Source of the DNA: Oscillospiraceae bacterium
GTDB lineage: Bacteria > Bacillota > Clostridia > Saccharofermentanales > Saccharofermentanaceae
Assembly: GCA_902767145.1 (NCBI GenBank)
Contig: CACXGG010000188.1
Location: 1-21,535 of the forward strand
Direction: 5' to 3'
Length of the DNA: 21,535 bases
Position 1 is the first letter of the stretch. Each line of letters opens with the position of its first letter. The translations under genes were made by a program, and so were the position numbers. This document shows positions 1 through 7,043 of the stretch, piece after piece. Under the pieces are notes generated by a model. The model was not told the DNA's origin. It saw only the letters and a program-made list of their open reading frames with translations, and did no database searches.

Positions 1-5
1 AAATA

Positions 6-11
6 TATAAT
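6..11 (+). promoter_or_regulatory. Possible -10 box for the PH-domain/sirtuin/mutS-like/lysA operon
   Basis: A perfect TATAAT lies 34 bp before the first ATG of the operon. The matching -35 element would fall outside the window, so this cannot be confirmed. The surrounding bases are very AT-rich, so a chance match is possible. Confidence 0.3.
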
Positions 12-44
12 TATCAAAGATTGAAAATATTAAGGAGAGATACT

Positions 45-476
45 ATGGCAAAGATCGATAACCTTTCAAAGTATGAGGAGAACGAGCCCATTATCTGGAA
101 AGACAGAAAGCGCATCCTTGGCATGCCTATCTCTTTCACAAGATACAGTTTTGACCACAATAAGTTCTACACAAAGATAGGACTTTTCAACTTAACATCC
201 GATTCACTCCTTCTCTACAGAGTACTGGATATCAAGCTTACAAGGTCGTTCTGGCAGAGGATCTTCGGTGTTGGAACAATTACACTGGTATCAGCCGATC
301 AGTCCACACCCAGTCTTACAGTCAAGAATATCAAGGATTCCGAGCGTGTAAGAAATGTCCTCAGCAAGATAGTCGAAGACGAGAGAGATGAGAAGAGAGT
401 CCTCGGTAAAGAAATGTTTGGTGCTGCAGGTGCCTTTGACATGGAGGGCGTTGAGCATCCCATTGATACCATTTGA
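45..476 (+). CDS. Bacterial PH-domain (DUF304/YdbT-like) protein
   Basis: A 143-residue soluble protein. I chose ATG 45 because AAGGAGAG lies just upstream at 32-39; an in-frame TTG at 21 has no ribosome site. Residues about 15-125 match my recollection of the bacterial PH-domain family: an IIWKDRKR-like opening, a YSFDHNKFYTKIG strand pair, LLLYRVLDI, and the WQRIFGVGTI segment typical of short DUF304 proteins. The tail is charged (EDERDEKR) and probably helical. No membrane segment is visible, unlike the longer YdbS/YdbT proteins. The precise role is unknown; PH folds usually serve as binding or scaffold modules. It opens the operon, 13 bp before the sirtuin gene. The family call is good and the function is open. 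Confidence 0.8.
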   Translation: MAKIDNLSKYEENEPIIWKDRKRILGMPISFTRYSFDHNKFYTKIGLFNLTSDSLLLYRVLDIKLTRSFWQRIFGVGTITLVSADQSTPSLTVKNIKDSERVRNVLSKIVEDERDEKRVLGKEMFGAAGAFDMEGVEHPIDTI

Positions 477-489
477 GTGAGGATTTTTT

Positions 490-1362
490 GTGGAGACCAG
501 ACTGGACAGATACAAAGGAGTCAGGGAAAACAAGATCGATCAGCTGCGTAAGCTCATCGATGAGTCTGATAACATCGTTTTTCTTGGCGGTGCCGGTGTC
601 TCTACAGAGAGTGGTATCCCGGATTTCCGAAGCGGTGACGGTATCTATAACCAGGACAGCGGACTGTCCTACAGAGCTGTAGATGTCATCTCCCATTCCT
701 TCTTCATGGAGCATCCTGCTGAGTTCTATGACTTCTATAAGAGAAAGCTCCTTTATCCCGATGCCAAGCCCAATAAGGCCCACTATGCTCTTGCAAGACT
801 TGAGCGTCAGGGCAAGCTCATGGCCATCATCACCCAGAATATCGACCGCCTCCACCAGGATGCGGGTTCAAAGAATACAATAGAGCTCCACGGTTCCGTT
901 TTCAGGAACTACTGCATGGACTGCGGCAAGAAGTTTAAGCTTGATTATATCGTTGACCACGCTGATGTTCCCAGATGTGACAAGTGCGGCGGTATCGTAA
1001 GACCCGGGATCACCTTATATGAGGAGAACCTGGAGCATGACAAGGTGGACGCTGCCATCAAGGCCCTTAAGAAGTGCGATCTTCTCATTATCGGCGGTAC
1101 ATCACTTACAGTTTATCCCGCTGCTACTTTCTCACAGTTCGTAAAGCACGACAGGATCGTTATCATCAATAAGAGCTCCACATATCTCGATCTTTCAGCT
1201 ATGCTCACTATCCATGACAGTATCGGCTATGTCCTCGATTCTGCCATCCCCAAGAGAAGGAGCCCCGAGCAGCTTGAGCATGCGAGAAAAGTCGCTGCCA
1301 AGAGGGAGGCTGCAAAGAAGAGAAAAGCCACCATGGAGGCAAAAAAGGAAAAGGAAGGATAA
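490..1362 (+). CDS. cobB: NAD-dependent protein deacylase, Sir2 family
   Basis: Removes acyl groups from lysine side chains using NAD+, giving nicotinamide and O-acyl-ADP-ribose in the cytoplasm. The NAD-binding motif GAGVSTESGIPDFR spans residues 34-47. TQNID is at 115-119, with the catalytic histidine at H134 in the LHG motif. The structural zinc site has four cysteines, C142, C145, C163 and C166. GGTSLTVYPA is the second Rossmann signature. The start is GTG 490 behind GAGGA at 479-483. The last roughly 30 residues are a strongly basic tail (AKREAAKKRKATMEAKKEKE) beyond the usual sirtuin core, which could bind nucleic acid or acidic partners (inference). It lies 13 bp after the PH-domain gene and 3 bp before the mutS-like gene, so co-transcription is very likely. 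The acyl preference cannot be read from the sequence. Confidence 0.92.
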   Translation: METRLDRYKGVRENKIDQLRKLIDESDNIVFLGGAGVSTESGIPDFRSGDGIYNQDSGLSYRAVDVISHSFFMEHPAEFYDFYKRKLLYPDAKPNKAHYALARLERQGKLMAIITQNIDRLHQDAGSKNTIELHGSVFRNYCMDCGKKFKLDYIVDHADVPRCDKCGGIVRPGITLYEENLEHDKVDAAIKALKKCDLLIIGGTSLTVYPAATFSQFVKHDRIVIINKSSTYLDLSAMLTIHDSIGYVLDSAIPKRRSPEQLEHARKVAAKREAAKKRKATMEAKKEKEG

Positions 1363-1365
1363 TAC

Positions 1366-3162
1366 GTGACAGCGGATATCTCTTTTTACGAAAAAAGATC
1401 CGGAGAGATCGCGGATCTGATCGTAGTCAAGGAAAAGGCCGACCGCAGAATGAGTGCTCTGCGGCTTATTTTTTTCCTTATATCGGCAGCACTCCTGGTA
1501 TGCGGATTTGTCTTTGGAAGGAACGTGATAATCTTCGTTCTTTCGGGTATCGTTTTTGCCGGTTTTATCGCCCTTTGTATCCTTCACGGGAAGATAAAGT
1601 ATGAGCTCACTTTTCTTCAGACTAAAAAGGAAGTGACCGAGCTTTACCTTGCCAGGATCTACGGTGATTTTGAGGTGCTGAAGGATAAGGGTGAAGAATT
1701 TTCCGACAATAAGCATGACTATGCCACAGACCTGGATCTTTTTGGTGAAAGGTCTCTTTTTGCCCTCTATAACATCTCCGAGACAGGCTATGGAAGGAAT
1801 ATGTTCTCCAGGTTCCTTAAGGGAAAGGATGATATCCCCGGAAACGCACCGGATATGGTGAAGGACCTTCTTTCAAGGAAGGACCTTCTCATCGATTATC
1901 AGACCACTTCTAAGATCCTGAAGATGGATAAGTATAAAAATGCCCTGGCTGACTTTTCGGACAGGAAAAAGGATATAGGCAGTAAGAAGCGCCTGCTCTA
2001 CAAAGTGCTTCCATGCCTTTGGATCGTGCCTCTGGTCATGTTCTTCATGGGACTTGATATCGCAGGTGCCGTGGCCTCCGTTGTGCTCCTTATAGACCTT
2101 GTGGTATGGGGACTTATCTCAGCTGAATATAAAGAGGACCTTTCCAGGACCATCTGGATATCAGAACATGCAGAGGCCCTCACTAAGTTATATGAACTTC
2201 TCGAAAAGGAGGAGTTCAGTGACAGTGCCCTTAAGGAGCTTGTATCCAAAGGCGCTCCTGAAGGGAAGAAGGTATCAGATTACTTAAGGGAGATCTCAGG
2301 GGCATGTAATCTCTGCTCTTTAAGATCCCAGCCCATCTTTGCCCTTATACTGAACTCTGTCTTTCCCTTTGATCTTTTCTGTGCAGACAGGATCTTCGGG
2401 ATGGCTGTGAGATATGGCGATAATTATAAAGAGTCTTCCGCTGCACTTCCCATCGTCGAAGCACTTATGTGCGCAGCTGTTCCCGGACTCGTCTCAAAAA
2501 GCAGTGCCTTCCCGGAATTCGTGGAGGATACAGGTGATATCTCAGATCAGGCTTATTTCAAGGGTGAGGATATATGCCATCCTCTGCTGGATCCCTCCAA
2601 GTGCGTTTCAAATTCCATAGAACTCTCTGGAAATACAGCACTTATCACAGGTTCCAATATGTCGGGTAAGACGACTCTTATAAGGACCGTAGGCGTATCC
2701 TGTGTCCTTGCATATATGGGCTCTCCTGTACCGTGCACATCTGTCAGGATGGGCAGGATGAAGATCGTCAGCTCCATGAGGATCGTTGACAGTATAGAGG
2801 AGAATATGAGTACCTTTAAGGCTGAGCTTGTCAGGATCGGAAGGATCATTGAAGTCTCAAGGGAGAACAGGCCCATGCTCTTTCTTATCGATGAGATCTT
2901 CAGGGGTACAAACTCCAAGGACAGGACTGACGGAGCCATGAAGGTACTGGAGATTTTGGATAAATCATATATAACAGGTCTTATGACTACCCATGATTAT
3001 GAGCTATGTGACAAAGTTTCCGAAAGTTTGAAATCGATTGTTTATTATCATTTTTCCGAGAAGTATAATGACAACAGCATTTTATTTGATTATAAGCTCC
3101 ACCAGGGCATCTCGCATGAGTCCAATGCCGCATTCCTTATGAAGCTGGTGGGGATAGGATAA
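1366..3162 (+). CDS. Membrane-anchored MutS-like ATPase
   Basis: 598 residues starting at GTG 1366, with AAGGAAGGA just upstream overlapping the sirtuin end. Two membrane segments lie at about residues 31-50 and 53-73 and another hydrophobic pair at about 215-255. A MutS core-type segment (DLDLFGERSLF) begins near residue 122. The ATPase domain has Walker A GSNMSGKTT (429-437), the conserved loop ENMSTFKAEL, Walker B LFLIDEIFRGTNS (D509, E510) and the TTHDYEL histidine switch. The mismatch-recognition and connector domains of classical MutS are absent, as is a Smr nuclease. This matches the family of roughly 600-residue membrane MutS homologues in Clostridia and Bacteroidetes whose function is not established. 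The ATPase looks intact. Classical mismatch repair is unlikely (inference). Confidence 0.85.
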   Translation: MTADISFYEKRSGEIADLIVVKEKADRRMSALRLIFFLISAALLVCGFVFGRNVIIFVLSGIVFAGFIALCILHGKIKYELTFLQTKKEVTELYLARIYGDFEVLKDKGEEFSDNKHDYATDLDLFGERSLFALYNISETGYGRNMFSRFLKGKDDIPGNAPDMVKDLLSRKDLLIDYQTTSKILKMDKYKNALADFSDRKKDIGSKKRLLYKVLPCLWIVPLVMFFMGLDIAGAVASVVLLIDLVVWGLISAEYKEDLSRTIWISEHAEALTKLYELLEKEEFSDSALKELVSKGAPEGKKVSDYLREISGACNLCSLRSQPIFALILNSVFPFDLFCADRIFGMAVRYGDNYKESSAALPIVEALMCAAVPGLVSKSSAFPEFVEDTGDISDQAYFKGEDICHPLLDPSKCVSNSIELSGNTALITGSNMSGKTTLIRTVGVSCVLAYMGSPVPCTSVRMGRMKIVSSMRIVDSIEENMSTFKAELVRIGRIIEVSRENRPMLFLIDEIFRGTNSKDRTDGAMKVLEILDKSYITGLMTTHDYELCDKVSESLKSIVYYHFSEKYNDNSILFDYKLHQGISHESNAAFLMKLVGIG

Positions 3163-3171
3163 GGGGGATTT

Positions 3172-4422
3172 ATGAGATCTTTTATCGAAAAGACCGATTT
3201 CTTTGGAGGCAACGACCCTGAAGCACTTGTGGCTGAGTTCGGCTCTCCGCTCTATGTCTATAACGAGGACATCTTAAGACAGTCCATGAGGACTCTGAAG
3301 AATATAATCACGAAGTATCCTTATACGGCTAACTTCTCCATGAAGGCCAACTCCAATCTTACTATCCTTAAGATGGCTCTTGAGGAAGGCCTCAACTGTG
3401 ATGCCATGAGTGAAGGAGAGATAAGGCTCCTGTTCAAGGCAGGTTTCCCCGCTGACAGGATCTTCTATGTTCCCAATAACGTAAGCGCCGAGGAGCTGGG
3501 ATATGCCCTTGAGCATGATGTTATCACCAGCCTTGACAGTATCGACCAGCTGGAGTCCTTCGGTAAGATCAACAGAGGCGGAAGATGTGCCGTCCGTTTA
3601 AATCCCGGAGTAGGCGCAGGCCATCATGAGAAGGTCATCACAGCAGGTAAGAATACAAAGTTTGCCATTACTGACGATCAACTTGATGAGATGTTCGAGA
3701 CAGCAAAGAAGTATGATCTTAAGATCGTAGGTATCAACCAGCATATCGGTTCACTTTTCATGGAACCCGAACCTTATCTCAAGGCTGTAAGGAATATCCT
3801 TCATATGGCCGAGAGATTCGACCATCTTGAGTTCATCGATTTCGGCGGCGGCTTCGGAGTGCCTTACCACAAGGTTTCCGAGGATGAGCAGCCCTTCGAT
3901 TTCGATCTTCTCTCCACAGAACTGGAGAAGATCCTTGACGAGTTTACACAGAAGGTGGGATATGTCCCTCTCTTCAAGTCTGAGCCCGGCAGATATACAG
4001 CCTGCGAAGGCGGCGTTCTCCTGGGAAGGGTACATGCCGTAAAGACAAATGCAGGAAAGAAGTTTGCAGGTACCGACATCGGAATGAATATCCTTGTCCG
4101 TCCCTCACTCTACGGTTCCTGGCATGATATCGAAGTCTTAAGGGACGGAAAGCCTGTCTATGAAGGTGACAGGGAGACCGTTACGGTAACCGGAAATATC
4201 TGTGAGTCAGGTGACATCATCGCCAAGGAAAGGGATCTTCCCGTCATCAAGACAGGTGATCTTGTCTGTGCTCTCGATGCAGGTTCCTACGGCTATGCCA
4301 TGGCCTCAAACTACAACCAGAGACTCCGTCCTGCAGAGATCCTCATAACAAGCGATAAGAAGGTAAAACTCATCAGAAAGAGGGATACATACGAGGAAAT
4401 GTTTAAATGTTTTGACATTTAA
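3172..4422 (+). CDS. lysA: Diaminopimelate decarboxylase
   Basis: Last step of lysine synthesis: meso-diaminopimelate to L-lysine plus CO2, PLP-dependent, cytoplasmic. 416 residues, normal for the family. The alanine-racemase-like barrel contains the PLP lysine K58 in FSMKANSN, HIGS, the phosphate-binding loop GGGFGVPY and EPGR. The C-terminal sheet domain supplies C344 in CESGD and the DAGSYGYAMASNYN motif that closes the active site. The start is ATG 3172 behind AAGGGGG, which overlaps the stop of the mutS-like gene. It is the last gene of its operon. No lysine riboswitch or T-box fits in the 9-bp gap, so any lysine control must act from outside the window. Related fold-III decarboxylases are a possible alternative, but the motifs favour LysA. 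Confidence 0.93.
   Translation: MRSFIEKTDFFGGNDPEALVAEFGSPLYVYNEDILRQSMRTLKNIITKYPYTANFSMKANSNLTILKMALEEGLNCDAMSEGEIRLLFKAGFPADRIFYVPNNVSAEELGYALEHDVITSLDSIDQLESFGKINRGGRCAVRLNPGVGAGHHEKVITAGKNTKFAITDDQLDEMFETAKKYDLKIVGINQHIGSLFMEPEPYLKAVRNILHMAERFDHLEFIDFGGGFGVPYHKVSEDEQPFDFDLLSTELEKILDEFTQKVGYVPLFKSEPGRYTACEGGVLLGRVHAVKTNAGKKFAGTDIGMNILVRPSLYGSWHDIEVLRDGKPVYEGDRETVTVTGNICESGDIIAKERDLPVIKTGDLVCALDAGSYGYAMASNYNQRLRPAEILITSDKKVKLIRKRDTYEEMFKCFDI
4403..4422. repeat. Perfect AT-rich inverted repeat over the end of lysA
   Basis: TTAAATGT and ACATTTAA form an 8-bp stem around a TTTG loop, ending exactly on the lysA stop codon. The stem is mostly A-T pairs and no clean run of T follows it, so it is at best a weak terminator or an RNA 3'-end structure. 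Confidence 0.5.
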
Positions 4423-4494
4423 GCCGTATTTCTTGAAAAATCTCACTCATTTTTGCCACATTTTGTTCAAAATTCATTGTGCTGTATTTCTTTT

Positions 4495-4500
4495 TATAAT
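4495..4500 (+). promoter_or_regulatory. -10 box for the kinase/vWA/PP2C operon
   Basis: A perfect TATAAT lies in the AT-rich 92-bp gap after lysA, with only a weak -35 (TTCATT at 4473-4478, 16-bp spacer). Transcription would start at about 4506-4508, only a few bases before the ATG at 4515. This implies a near-leaderless mRNA, consistent with the lack of a Shine-Dalgarno sequence. Position and consensus are seen; activity is inferred. Confidence 0.55.
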
Positions 4501-4514
4501 AAAATAAATTGAAT

Positions 4515-6284
4515 ATGGCACTTGAAGCATTGAGAAATTATAAGTCCCTGATCGTGGACTATTCCATCATCCGTGAGGCGGGAGGAACTGCTCTTTTCAG
4601 CGAGTTCCTCGACATCGTTGTGTCCTGCTCCATGGACATATATGTCAGCAAGTCATTTAAGCTTTTACACTACTGTGTTATCCATCAGGCTGACACGAAG
4701 AATGCTGCTGCATCAAATGCCATGAAGGACCTTTGCGGACTTCTGCTTCCCGAAAGAAAGCTTCATTCCGTCCAGTGTCTCGAGACTAATGATTTTGTCA
4801 GGAGTACTGCAGATATTCCCGACAGCTGTTTTGTAACTACAGCCAATTCCATCTTCACCAAGAGGATCCTGGAGAAGAGACCTGAGTTCCATAATGATAT
4901 CTGCATCATCGGTGCCAAGAGTATCAATGTCTATCACGGACTTAATGACCTTATCCTCAATATGCCCCAGGTCAGGATCAGTCCTCTGGCAAGCGTTAAT
5001 AAATATCTGGATGCTTCAGTATTCTGTAACGTAGGTGATACTGTCCTTACAGGAGACCAGAGAAAGCTCACTCTCACAAAGAGGGTAAGCAGCGGTGCAG
5101 AGGGAATGGTATTTACAACAGACGATCCCAAGCTGGTAGCCAAGATCTATCACAAGGGTGTCATCACACCCCTGCGCTGGAGCAAGCTCACCAAGATGGT
5201 ATCTATGGGTATCAAGAGCGTAGGCATCTGCTGGCCCCGTGATCTTATCTTCTACAGGGGAGTTCCCGTGGGGTATACCATGATCCTCGGTAAGGGCAAG
5301 ACACTGGGCAATGTCTTTGACGGTCCCGATGCAATGATGAACAACTTCCCCAAGTGGACCAGGGTCGATATCACCACTACTCTCTGTGACCTTCTGGAGA
5401 AGTATCTATACCTTCATATGCACAACATCATCGCAGGTGATATCCAGCTTAAGAATGCTCTTATCTTCTCTGCGAATTCCCTTTATCTCATCGATATGGA
5501 TTCCGTCCAGGTGGATGACATGCCCTGTCCGGTAGGAACTGAGGAGTTCACGGATCCCAGGCTCTGGGGCCAGAACTTCAGCGGATTCCTGAGAAAGCTG
5601 GGAGATGAGGATTATTCCATCGCCATGCTGGTATTCTCCATCCTTTTCTGCGGACTTCATCCCTATGCTACAAGGCTGGGTAAGGAGACCCTGAGGGAGG
5701 AGATAGTCGAGAAGAACTTCCCCTATGATCTTCAGAATGCTTCTGAGGAGCATATCCCCAAGGGCGGATATAACTACATCTGGCAGTACCTTCCAGAGAA
5801 TATCAGGAACATGCTCTATAACGTTTTCAAGAACGGTGCCTCCTATGAGGCAGTGGAATGGTATGATGCTGTCCTTTCATATAAGGAAGCACTTACAAGC
5901 AGGAATATGGAAGATGAGGAAGCTTATAAGATCTTCCCGAAGATGGAATATCATCAGACGGCAGAAGCAGCTCCTGCCGAGGAAGCTCCCGCAAGACCCA
6001 TGTTCAAGACGAGATTTCAGGGACTCAACGACCCTAATATATACAGCGGCGGTCTGGGAGACCAGAACAGCAGACCCGTAAATCCCCATAAGTATCCGGG
6101 ACCTTTCGTCCCCAAGGAGGACACGGGATTTGATAATCCGCCCACTTCGCCATTTGCACCGCCGGTATCTCCTTTTGCCGCACCTTCCGAAAGGCCACAG
6201 GCGACGGCTGAACCGGAAGACAACAGTGGTGACGACAGCGGTAACGGTGTATTTAAGAAATTCAAGAAAGGCCTTTTTGGCTGA
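4515..6284 (+). CDS. Ser/Thr-type protein kinase with N-terminal PIN-like region (TerY-P triad kinase)
   Basis: 589 residues from ATG 4515; an in-frame TTG at 4509 is the only earlier start, and neither has a Shine-Dalgarno. Residues about 8-170 resemble a PIN-like fold (SLIVDYSII with D15; CFVTTANSIFTKRIL near 105-118) but lack most catalytic acids. The kinase domain covers about 182-400. It has a glycine loop SSGAEGMVF (192-200), VAKIY with K210, a catalytic loop AGDIQLKN (D309, K313, N314), LIDMDS replacing DFG (D327), and DEDYSIAML as the alpha-F region. All core catalytic residues are present although HRD reads AGD. Residues about 420-589 are a Pro-rich, probably disordered tail with two SPFA(P/A)P units, ending in a basic VFKKFKKGLFG. 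It is followed after 18 bp by a vWA gene and then a PP2C gene, the context of the TerY-P signalling triad. Confidence 0.85.
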   Translation: MALEALRNYKSLIVDYSIIREAGGTALFSEFLDIVVSCSMDIYVSKSFKLLHYCVIHQADTKNAAASNAMKDLCGLLLPERKLHSVQCLETNDFVRSTADIPDSCFVTTANSIFTKRILEKRPEFHNDICIIGAKSINVYHGLNDLILNMPQVRISPLASVNKYLDASVFCNVGDTVLTGDQRKLTLTKRVSSGAEGMVFTTDDPKLVAKIYHKGVITPLRWSKLTKMVSMGIKSVGICWPRDLIFYRGVPVGYTMILGKGKTLGNVFDGPDAMMNNFPKWTRVDITTTLCDLLEKYLYLHMHNIIAGDIQLKNALIFSANSLYLIDMDSVQVDDMPCPVGTEEFTDPRLWGQNFSGFLRKLGDEDYSIAMLVFSILFCGLHPYATRLGKETLREEIVEKNFPYDLQNASEEHIPKGGYNYIWQYLPENIRNMLYNVFKNGASYEAVEWYDAVLSYKEALTSRNMEDEEAYKIFPKMEYHQTAEAAPAEEAPARPMFKTRFQGLNDPNIYSGGLGDQNSRPVNPHKYPGPFVPKEDTGFDNPPTSPFAPPVSPFAAPSERPQATAEPEDNSGDDSGNGVFKKFKKGLFG

Positions 6285-6302
6285 TAAGGGAGGAAATGAA
6301 AA

Positions 6303-7025
6303 ATGGCTGATAATTTCAGTGCTTCAGATTTCGGTAACAGTACCAAGAGACGACTTCCCATCTGTTTTTGTCTCGATACATCCGGTTCCATGATGGGTGA
6401 TCCCATCAGGCAGCTCAACATGGGACTTTCGAACTTTATCGCATCCATCAAGGCTAATGATGATACAAGATCTGCTACGGATATCGCCATCATCACCTTC
6501 GGTTCTTCCGTAGAGATCGTAATGCCCTTCGGTAAGATCAAGGATGAGGGACTTCCCGAGATCTCAGCATCCACCACCATGACCCCCATCGGTGAGGGTA
6601 TCCTTACTGCACTGGAGCTCCTTAATGCCCGTAAGGAAGGATATAAGGAGATGGGTATCAAGTATTACCAGCCCTGGCTGGTAGTCATCACCGACGGTGC
6701 TCCCCAGGGTCCCAATGCCATGGCCAACATGAGACTTGCCATCCAGGCATGTAATGAACTGGAGAAGGATGACAAGCTGGTCATCTTCAATATCGGTGTA
6801 GGAAACAGCGTTGATTTCGATATATTAAAGCAGCTCTCAGTAAAGAGGGAAGAGCCCATCTCCGTAACATCGGGAGATTTCGGAAAGCTCTTTGAATTCC
6901 TGGGTTCCTCCTCATCTTCAGTCGTATCCTCCGGTATGAGCGATGATGCTCTTTACAACATCAACACCGAGCCCGAGGGCGAGTCAGTTGAAGTCGACGA
7001 TTTCTTTAAGTATATGGAAGAATAA
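6303..7025 (+). CDS. von Willebrand factor A domain protein, TerY-like
   Basis: 240-residue soluble protein. The start is ATG 6303 behind GGGAGG at 6288-6293. The vWA fold covers about residues 17-205 with a complete metal-ion-dependent adhesion site: DTSGSM (D25, S27, S29), TTMTPIGEG (T94 region) and VITDGAP (D131). The length and the PICFCLDTSGSM and MTPIGEG motifs fit the TerY family, cytoplasmic vWA proteins of tellurite and stress gene neighbourhoods. A Ser-rich linker (about 204-213) leads to an acidic tail ending VDDFFKYMEE. It sits between the kinase and PP2C genes with 18-bp gaps on each side, so all three are expected to be expressed together. Its role as an assembly or substrate-presenting factor for the kinase/phosphatase pair is inferred. 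Confidence 0.9.
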   Translation: MADNFSASDFGNSTKRRLPICFCLDTSGSMMGDPIRQLNMGLSNFIASIKANDDTRSATDIAIITFGSSVEIVMPFGKIKDEGLPEISASTTMTPIGEGILTALELLNARKEGYKEMGIKYYQPWLVVITDGAPQGPNAMANMRLAIQACNELEKDDKLVIFNIGVGNSVDFDILKQLSVKREEPISVTSGDFGKLFEFLGSSSSSVVSSGMSDDALYNINTEPEGESVEVDDFFKYMEE

Positions 7026-7043
7026 CAGGAACAGAAGGTATAT

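Noticed and set aside
1378..1395. FYEK near the start of the MutS-like protein as a mismatch-recognition motif
   Set aside because: The motif in MutS is GxFYExF in a separate domain. Here it directly precedes membrane helices and the domain is missing, so the likeness is chance.
4436..4454. AAAAAT/ATTTTT hairpin after lysA as a terminator
   Set aside because: A six-pair stem of only A-T pairs is too weak; the T residues are part of the stem itself rather than a tail.
4423..4508. Lysine riboswitch or T-box near lysA or the kinase gene
   Set aside because: Gaps are too short (9 bp before lysA, about 90 bp after it) and hold no conserved T-box or L-box elements, only AT-rich promoter-like sequence.
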